Origin: an uncultured Prevotellaceae bacterium
Lineage (GTDB): Bacteria; Bacteroidota; Bacteroidia; Bacteroidales; Bacteroidaceae
Assembly (NCBI GenBank): GCA_947306605.1
Contig: CAMZHB010000039.1
Coordinates: 1-9,843, forward strand
DNA: 9,843 bases
Direction: 5' to 3'
The notes under the pieces are model-generated. The model did no database searches and was not told the DNA's origin. It saw nothing but the letters and a program-made list of their open reading frames with translations. Position numbers and translations under genes: made by a program. Below are positions 6,220 through 9,843 of this stretch, one piece after another; the first letter of the stretch is position 1, and each line of letters starts with the position of its first letter.

Positions 6220-6600
6220 ATGAAAAACGAATGGAAATGCTTTCCGCTGACGCTGCTCCTGACGGGGGCGGTATGGGTGCTGTGCCTGATGCCCGTGCCA
6301 GAGACGGAGTTGGGCGACGTGCCGATGATTGACAAATGGACGCACGTGGCGATGTACGGCGTCCTGACGCTGACGTTTTGGACGGAACTGCGGCGGTCGC
6401 GCCTGGCGTGGCCTCTGCGCAAGCGGTTACTGTGGGGCGTGATTGCCCCCATAGCCATGAGCGGCGTTCTCGAATTGTTGCAAGCCTACTGCACGGGCGG
6501 CAACCGCTCGGGCGAATGGTTGGATTTCGCGGCCAACACGGTGGGCGTGGCCGTGGGCTACGGGCTGGGACGGCTGGTGGCGGGACGAAAGAAGAACTGA
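6220..6600 (+). CDS. VanZ-like family membrane protein
   Basis: A 126-aa integral membrane protein with the VanZ-like pattern. Hydrophobic segments lie at about 9-25, 41-55, 69-88 and 104-120. The conserved polar motifs are DKWTHVAMYGVL (38-49), at the start of the second helix, and LELLQ (84-88) followed by GNRSGEWLDFAANTVGV (94-110), with its W-x-D-x-x-x-N core. VanZ gives modest teicoplanin resistance in enterococci, but most stand-alone homologues have no known function, and nothing nearby (no vanA-type genes) suggests glycopeptide resistance here. It has its own strong promoter; a separate promoter starts the LemA gene after it, so it is probably a single-gene unit. The ATG at 6220 fits the promoter distance. 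No Shine-Dalgarno is seen. Confidence 0.85.
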   Translation: MKNEWKCFPLTLLLTGAVWVLCLMPVPETELGDVPMIDKWTHVAMYGVLTLTFWTELRRSRLAWPLRKRLLWGVIAPIAMSGVLELLQAYCTGGNRSGEWLDFAANTVGVAVGYGLGRLVAGRKKN

Positions 6601-6615
6601 TTTTTGACGATTTTC

Positions 6616-6646
6616 TTGGCTTTTCCAAACTTTGGCATTACCTTTG
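6616..6646 (+). promoter_or_regulatory. Promoter of the lemA-M48 protease pair
   Basis: TACCTTTG at 6639-6646 is an exact TAnnTTTG -7 box. TTGG at 6616-6619, 19 bp upstream, is a partial -33 box. The leader to the ATG at 6685 would be about 33 nt. The box lies downstream of the VanZ stop, so this pair is an independent unit. Confidence 0.72.
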
Positions 6647-6684
6647 TATTGAAATTTATATTAACCCCTAAAACCGTATTAATT

Positions 6685-7245
6685 ATGACTATTATCATTA
6701 TTTTAGTGATTGTCGCCCTGCTCGTATTCTGGGGCATCAGCATCTACAACAGACTGGTGAAGCTGCGCAACAACCGCGAAAACGCTTTTGCCAACATCGA
6801 CGTGCAACTGAAGCAGCGCCACGACCTGATTCCGCAACTGGTGGCCAGCGTGAAGGGCTATGCCGAACACGAGAAGGAAGTGTTCACCCGCGTGACCGAA
6901 GCCCGCACCGCCGCCATGAACGCCACGGGCATTAACGACAAAATTGCAGCCGAAAACGCCCTGACCAGCGCCCTGGCTGGACTGAAAGTGTCGCTCGAGG
7001 CCTATCCCGACCTGAAGGCAAACCAGAACTTCCTGCAACTGCAGACGGAGATTGCCGACATCGAAAACAAAATTGCCGCCGTACGCCGCTACTTCAACAC
7101 CGCTACCCGCGAACTGAACAATGCCGTACAGACCTTCCCGTCGAACCTCTTCGCCAACATGTTCGGCTTCAAGAAGGAACCGATGTTCGAGATTCCGCAG
7201 GAAGACCGCCCCACCCTGGAGCAAGCCCCCGAAATCAAGTTCTAA
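6685..7245 (+). CDS. lemA: LemA family protein
   Basis: 186 aa from the ATG at 6685, the usual LemA length. The frame is open further upstream to a TTG at 6604, but that start lies before the promoter's -7 box (6639-6646) and would add residues unlike the family. One N-terminal membrane helix (2-20) is followed by a mostly helical domain with the family's marks: YNRLVKLRNNRENAFANIDV (21-40), QLKQRHDLIPQLVASVKGYA (41-60), YPDLKANQNFLQLQTEIADIE (107-127), NKIAAVRRYFN (128-138) and FPSNLFANMFGF (151-162). Expected location is the inner membrane with the helical bundle outside. The biochemical role of LemA is unresolved, but the gene is often paired with an HtpX-type M48 protease, as here (13-nt gap), suggesting a shared role in membrane or envelope quality control. 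Confidence 0.95.
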   Translation: MTIIIILVIVALLVFWGISIYNRLVKLRNNRENAFANIDVQLKQRHDLIPQLVASVKGYAEHEKEVFTRVTEARTAAMNATGINDKIAAENALTSALAGLKVSLEAYPDLKANQNFLQLQTEIADIENKIAAVRRYFNTATRELNNAVQTFPSNLFANMFGFKKEPMFEIPQEDRPTLEQAPEIKF

Positions 7246-7258
7246 CCGGTAACAGCCG

Positions 7259-8260
7259 ATGAAATATGTAGGCATACAAACCCAAATCAGCCGCAACAAC
7301 ACGAAAACCATCGTGCTGCTGTTGCTTTTCCCCGTCATTATGCTCGGCATGGTATGGGTGTTCCTGGCCCTGCTCAACTACTTCGGCGGAGGCTACTACA
7401 ACCAATACGGGGAACTGGTGAACCAACTGAACGTGGAGGAAGTGAACGCCATCTTCATCCGCACCATTCCGTGGGTCATCCTCGGCGTGGGCATCTGGTT
7501 TGCCATCGCCTACTTCAGCAACGCCCGCATGGTGAAAGCCGCCACAGGCGCCCGCTCGCTGGAACGCAAGGAAAACCCGCGCGTCTATAACATCGTGGAA
7601 AACCTCTGCATGACCTGTGGCATGGAAATGCCCAAGATCAACGTGGTGGACGACCCGCAGCTCAACGCCTTCGCCAGCGGCATCAACAAGGATTCGTATG
7701 CCGTCACCGTAACGACCGGACTGCTGGACTGTCTTGACGACAACGAACTGGCCGGCGTCATAGGACACGAACTGACCCACATACGCAACCGCGACACCCG
7801 GCTGCTCATCACAAGCATCATCTTCGTGGGCATCATCTCGACCATCATGTCGCTCGTGGTACGCATGATTTACAACCAGCTATGGTTCGGCGCCGGGCGC
7901 AGCCGCGACGGACAAAAGGGCAACGGACTGTCCATCATGGTCATTATGCTCATCGGACTGGTGTGCTCAGCCATCGCCTACTTCTTCACGCTACTCACCC
8001 GCTTCGCCATATCACGCAAACGTGAATACAGGGCCGACGCTGGTGGAGCTGAACTATGCGGCAACCCGCTCGCTTTGGCCTCGGCACTGCGCAAGATTTC
8101 GGGCAACCCGGGACTGGGACAGGTGGAACGCGAGGACATCGCACAGATGTACATCATTCACCCCCTCACGATGAAACGCGGACTGATGTACTTCATCAAC
8201 TCCATGTTTGCCACCCACCCCAGCACAGAACGCCGCATTGAATTGCTGGAACAGTTCTGA
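7259..8260 (+). CDS. htpX: M48 family zinc metalloprotease (HtpX-like)
   Basis: 333 aa. A membrane-bound zinc endopeptidase of family M48; HtpX of E. coli degrades misfolded membrane proteins. Hydrophobic segments lie at about 17-40 and 69-86, then two more after the active site at ~183-201 and ~224-246. The zinc motif HELTH (170-174, ligands His170 and His174, catalytic Glu171) sits in GVIGHELTHIRNRDTR. Third ligand Glu256 lies in SRKREYRADAGGAEL (252-266), followed by the family's C-terminal HPSTERRIELLEQF (320-333). DDPQLNAFASG (131-141) also matches M48B. The N-terminal cytosolic/periplasmic stretch 41-68 is rich in Asn/Tyr/Gly and less typical. The gene starts 13 nt after lemA and ends before a strong terminator, so lemA-htpX is a two-gene operon. 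The name htpX is by similarity. Confidence 0.93.
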   Translation: MKYVGIQTQISRNNTKTIVLLLLFPVIMLGMVWVFLALLNYFGGGYYNQYGELVNQLNVEEVNAIFIRTIPWVILGVGIWFAIAYFSNARMVKAATGARSLERKENPRVYNIVENLCMTCGMEMPKINVVDDPQLNAFASGINKDSYAVTVTTGLLDCLDDNELAGVIGHELTHIRNRDTRLLITSIIFVGIISTIMSLVVRMIYNQLWFGAGRSRDGQKGNGLSIMVIMLIGLVCSAIAYFFTLLTRFAISRKREYRADAGGAELCGNPLALASALRKISGNPGLGQVEREDIAQMYIIHPLTMKRGLMYFINSMFATHPSTERRIELLEQF

Positions 8261-8291
8261 AACCTTGCAACGGCCAAAAACCGAACCATGC

Positions 8292-8330
8292 AAAAAGAAA
8301 CGCAAGCCTCAATGACTTGCGTTTCTTTTT
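8292..8330. terminator. Bidirectional intrinsic terminator
   Basis: A perfect 15-bp stem (AAAAAGAAACGCAAG / CTTGCGTTTCTTTTT) encloses a 9-nt loop. The plus strand ends in a T-rich tract that continues as TTTTTCTTT, terminating lemA-htpX. The minus strand ends in TTTCTTTTT and lies 7 nt beyond the tRNA 3' end, so the same hairpin can stop the convergent tRNA transcript. Confidence 0.92.
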
Positions 8331-8336
8331 CTTTAG

Positions 8337-8409
8337 TGGCGGAGGCTTGACTCGAACAAGCGACCTCCAGGTTATGAGCCTGGCGAGCTACCAGCTGCTC
8401 CACTCCGCG
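8337..8409 (-). tRNA. tRNA-Met (CAU), initiator type (fMet)
   Basis: 73 nt folding into a full cloverleaf: acceptor CGCGGAG/CTCCGCC, D arm GAGC/GCTC, anticodon stem CCAGG/CCTGG with loop CTCATAA (anticodon at 8374-8376), a 5-nt variable region, and T arm GCTTG/CAAGC with loop TTCGAGT. Discriminator A73 is present; CCA is not encoded. Initiator marks are an unpaired 1-72 position (C1 against C72), an A11-U24 pair in the D stem where elongators have pyrimidine-purine, and a D arm almost identical to E. coli tRNA-fMet. Two departures from E. coli fMet are C72 instead of A72, and A29-U41 in the anticodon stem, leaving two rather than three consecutive G-C pairs. It has its own promoter and the shared terminator downstream. 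Confidence 0.93.
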
Positions 8410-8421
8410 ATGTTACAACAA

Positions 8422-8444
8422 ACTCGCTCGCGCGATTTGCGAGT
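8422..8444 (-). other. Inverted repeat in the tRNA 5' leader/promoter start
   Basis: ACTCGC (8422-8427) and GCGAGT (8439-8444) are complementary arms around an 11-nt centre that includes the palindrome TCGCGCGA (8428-8435). It overlaps the predicted transcription start, so it could be an operator dyad or a leader hairpin removed by RNase processing. Confidence 0.4.
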
Positions 8445-8445
8445 G

Positions 8446-8477
8446 CAAAATTACGACATTCCCCCAAATCGACCAAA
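8446..8477 (-). promoter_or_regulatory. Promoter of the tRNA-fMet gene
   Basis: On the minus strand, TTTG (8474-8477) lies 20 bp upstream of TAATTTTG (8446-8453), a good -33/-7 pair. The core reads CGTAATTTTGCAC. Predicted start is near 8440, leaving a 5' leader of about 30 nt before the mature tRNA. Confidence 0.78.
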
Positions 8478-8569
8478 TAAATTAGCCTGTATTTTCAAAA
8501 AACGCACTTTTTGAGCCGAAAAACTGAAAAAAGTGAGTCTCTCTTGAAGCCTATAAGAATAAAAATCCG

Positions 8570-8577
8570 TAATTTTG
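8570..8577 (+). promoter_or_regulatory. -7 promoter box of the TetR-fabG unit
   Basis: TAATTTTG within CCGTAATTTTGCAC matches TAnnTTTG exactly. No good TTTG lies 19-20 bp upstream; the nearest candidate, CTTG at 8543-8546, is 23 bp away. The leader to the ATG at 8634 would be about 50 nt. Confidence 0.7.
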
Positions 8578-8599
8578 CACACAAACAAAAGGCGTGCAA
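8575..8599 (+). promoter_or_regulatory. Possible TetR-family operator overlapping the promoter
   Basis: TTGCAC (8575-8580) and GTGCAA (8594-8599) are perfect inverted arms 13 bp apart. The left arm overlaps the -7 box and the right arm falls in the leader, where a bound repressor would block transcription. Autoregulation is usual for TetR-type genes, but no binding is shown. Confidence 0.4.
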
Positions 8600-8633
8600 T
8601 TTTAGTTAACACACCTCAACAAGAAGAAACATT

Positions 8634-9230
8634 ATGTCAGTTACCAAAACCCGCAGTCTATTGGTTGACGTGGCCCGCCGCCTGTTTGCCCAACAAGGTC
8701 TGGAAGGCACCACGATGAACGACATCGCCGTGGCTTCCAACCGTGGCCGACGCACCCTGTACACCTATTTCAAGAACAAGGAAGAAATCTACTATGCCGT
8801 CATCGAGACGGAAGTGGAGCGCTTGTCGGACAAGATGGACGAAGTCGTGTCGAAAGACATGGACCCGGAGCAGAAGCTCATCCTGATGATCTACACCCAC
8901 CTCAACATGATCAAGGAAGCCGTGACGCGCAACGGCAACCTGCGTGCCGAGTTCTTCCGCAACATTTGGATGGTGGAACGCGTGCGCAAGGCTTTCGACC
9001 ACGAAGAGCTCGAACTCTTCCGCCGCGTGCTGCAGGAGGGATGCGACATGGGGCGTTTCGTCATTGAGAACGTCAGCCTCATGGCCGACATCTTCCACTA
9101 CTGCATCAAGGGCATGGAAGTGCCCTTCATCTACGGCCGTCTCGCCAACGGCCTGAAGCTCGACGCCAGCCGGCCCATCATTGCCAACTGGGTACGCCGT
9201 CTGCTCGGCATGGCGCCTGCTGTCTATTAA
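8634..9230 (+). CDS. TetR/AcrR family transcriptional regulator
   Basis: 198 aa. A one-component repressor type: an N-terminal helix-turn-helix DNA-binding domain (about residues 7-55) and a helical ligand-binding/dimer domain for the rest. The HTH shows the family pattern: VARRLFAQQGLEGTTMNDIA (13-32), then ASNRGRRTLYTYFKNKEEIYYAVI (34-57), where GRRTLYTYF is the recognition helix region and YFKNKEEI the conserved helix-4 start. The C-terminal domain is less conserved and gives no ligand. An A-rich stretch (AAGAAGAAAC) precedes the ATG, usual for this phylum. fabG begins 33 nt after the stop with no promoter between, so the two are probably co-transcribed; the regulator may sense acyl-ACP/acyl-CoA or otherwise tune fatty-acid synthesis, by analogy with FabR. 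That link is inference from position only. Confidence 0.93.
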   Translation: MSVTKTRSLLVDVARRLFAQQGLEGTTMNDIAVASNRGRRTLYTYFKNKEEIYYAVIETEVERLSDKMDEVVSKDMDPEQKLILMIYTHLNMIKEAVTRNGNLRAEFFRNIWMVERVRKAFDHEELELFRRVLQEGCDMGRFVIENVSLMADIFHYCIKGMEVPFIYGRLANGLKLDASRPIIANWVRRLLGMAPAVY

Positions 9231-9263
9231 ACCAAATCATCAACATTATAAAATCAGACTACA

Positions 9264-9843
9264 ATGAAACTTTTAGAAGGTAAAACCGCTTTGATCACCG
9301 GCGCCGCCCGCGGCATCGGCAAGGCACTCGCCCTCAAATTTGCCAGCGAAGGCGCTGACATCGCATTCACCGACCTCGTGCTCAACGATGACATGGCTGC
9401 CGGACTCGAAGCCACGCGCAAAGAAATAGAAGCCGTCGGCGTCACCTGCCGCGCCTATGCCGGCGACGCCTCCAACTTTGCCGAAACGGAAGCCATCGTG
9501 AAGAAAATCCACGAAGACTTCGGCCACATCGACATTCTCGTCAACAACGCCGGCATCACCAAGGACGGTCTCATGATGCGCATGACCGAACAGCAGTGGG
9601 ATGCCGTCATCGCCGTCAACCTCAAGAGCGCGTTCAACTTCATCCACGCCATCACCCCCGTCATGATGCGCCAGCGCAGCGGCAGCATCATCAACATGGC
9701 CAGCGTCGTAGGCGTCCACGGTAACGCCGGACAGAGTAACTACGCCGCCTCCAAGGCCGGACTCATCGCCCTCGCCAAGAGCATCGCACAGGAAATGGGC
9801 AGCCGCGGCATCCGCGCCAACGCCATCGCCCCCGGCTTCATCG
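9264..9843 (+). CDS. fabG: 3-oxoacyl-[acyl-carrier-protein] reductase FabG (3' end beyond window)
   Basis: An NADPH-dependent short-chain dehydrogenase that reduces 3-oxoacyl-ACP to 3-hydroxyacyl-ACP in the cytosolic type II fatty-acid cycle. 193 residues are visible of the usual ~245. Present are the cofactor motif TGAARGIG (12-19), GDAS with Asp68, NNAG (94-97), Asn119 in AVNLKS, and the catalytic Ser147 (NMASVVG) and Tyr160-x-x-x-Lys164 (YAASK). INMASVVGVHGNAGQSNYAA is close to canonical FabG. APGFI (189-193) at the window edge is the start of the conserved PG motif. The ATG at 9264 gives MKLLEGKTALITG, the normal FabG N-terminus. Its leader is AT-rich with no visible promoter, so expression should depend on the TetR-gene promoter. 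General SDR paralogues look similar, but the motif set favours FabG. Confidence 0.92.
   Translation, partial: MKLLEGKTALITGAARGIGKALALKFASEGADIAFTDLVLNDDMAAGLEATRKEIEAVGVTCRAYAGDASNFAETEAIVKKIHEDFGHIDILVNNAGITKDGLMMRMTEQQWDAVIAVNLKSAFNFIHAITPVMMRQRSGSIINMASVVGVHGNAGQSNYAASKAGLIALAKSIAQEMGSRGIRANAIAPGFI

Noticed and set aside
6220..6600. Glycopeptide-resistance gene reading of the VanZ-like protein
   Set aside because: No van operon partners are nearby, and VanZ-like proteins are widespread in bacteria without a resistance role.
6604..6684. TTG start extending LemA by 27 residues
   Set aside because: The extension would begin upstream of the lemA -7 box at 6639-6646; the ATG at 6685 gives the normal family N-terminus and length.
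8317..8514. A 65-codon plus-strand frame
   Set aside because: It lies over the terminator, the antisense of the tRNA and the tRNA promoter; not a gene.
8495..8514. Inverted repeat TCAAAAA / TTTTTGA with a 6-nt loop
   Set aside because: Composed almost only of A/T runs in an AT-rich gap between divergent promoters; too weak to call an operator or terminator.

Overview
The window looks like chromosomal DNA of a Bacteroidales bacterium, plausibly Prevotellaceae or a relative, though the genus cannot be fixed from the sequence. The evidence is: Bacteroidetes-type promoters (-7 box TAnnTTTG, sometimes with a TTTG -33 box) in front of several genes; almost no Shine-Dalgarno sequences; a C-terminal tail of the kind common on secreted Prevotella/Bacteroides proteins; and a strong preference for G/C at third codon positions, which also produces many long antisense shadow ORFs.

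Layout. (1) 1-2316, plus strand: an endonuclease/exonuclease/phosphatase-fold protein followed 15 nt later by a sodium:solute symporter. (2) 2317-2417: a convergent gap holding a small hairpin and a 34-bp perfect palindrome. (3) 2418-5868, minus strand: a compact three-gene run, transcribed as NSS-family amino-acid transporter, then a membrane-anchored protein with three helix-hairpin-helix segments, then a secreted GH5-like glycoside hydrolase. (4) 5869-6219: a divergent gap with a promoter for each flanking gene and, between them, a second palindrome of the same repeat family as in (2) but in inverted orientation. (5) 6220-8260, plus strand: a VanZ-like membrane protein, then a LemA/HtpX-type pair (LemA protein and M48 membrane protease). 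(6) 8261-8633: a shared terminator, a minus-strand tRNA with initiator features (fMet), and divergent promoters. (7) 8634-9843, plus strand: a TetR-family regulator followed by fabG (3-oxoacyl-ACP reductase), cut by the window end.

Functionally most of this is ordinary housekeeping and envelope biology: uptake of small molecules with Na+ gradients (two unrelated LeuT-fold transporters), polysaccharide hydrolysis, membrane protein quality control, translation initiation and fatty-acid synthesis with a probable local regulator. I see no convincing undescribed multi-gene system. The most unusual structure is the pair of homologous palindromic intergenic elements that bracket the minus-strand operon in opposite orientations. 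Other points worth a look are an extended promoter core shared by four promoters, an initiator tRNA with a C1/C72 mismatch, an 18-bp minisatellite inside a coding region, and a possible operator overlapping the TetR promoter.
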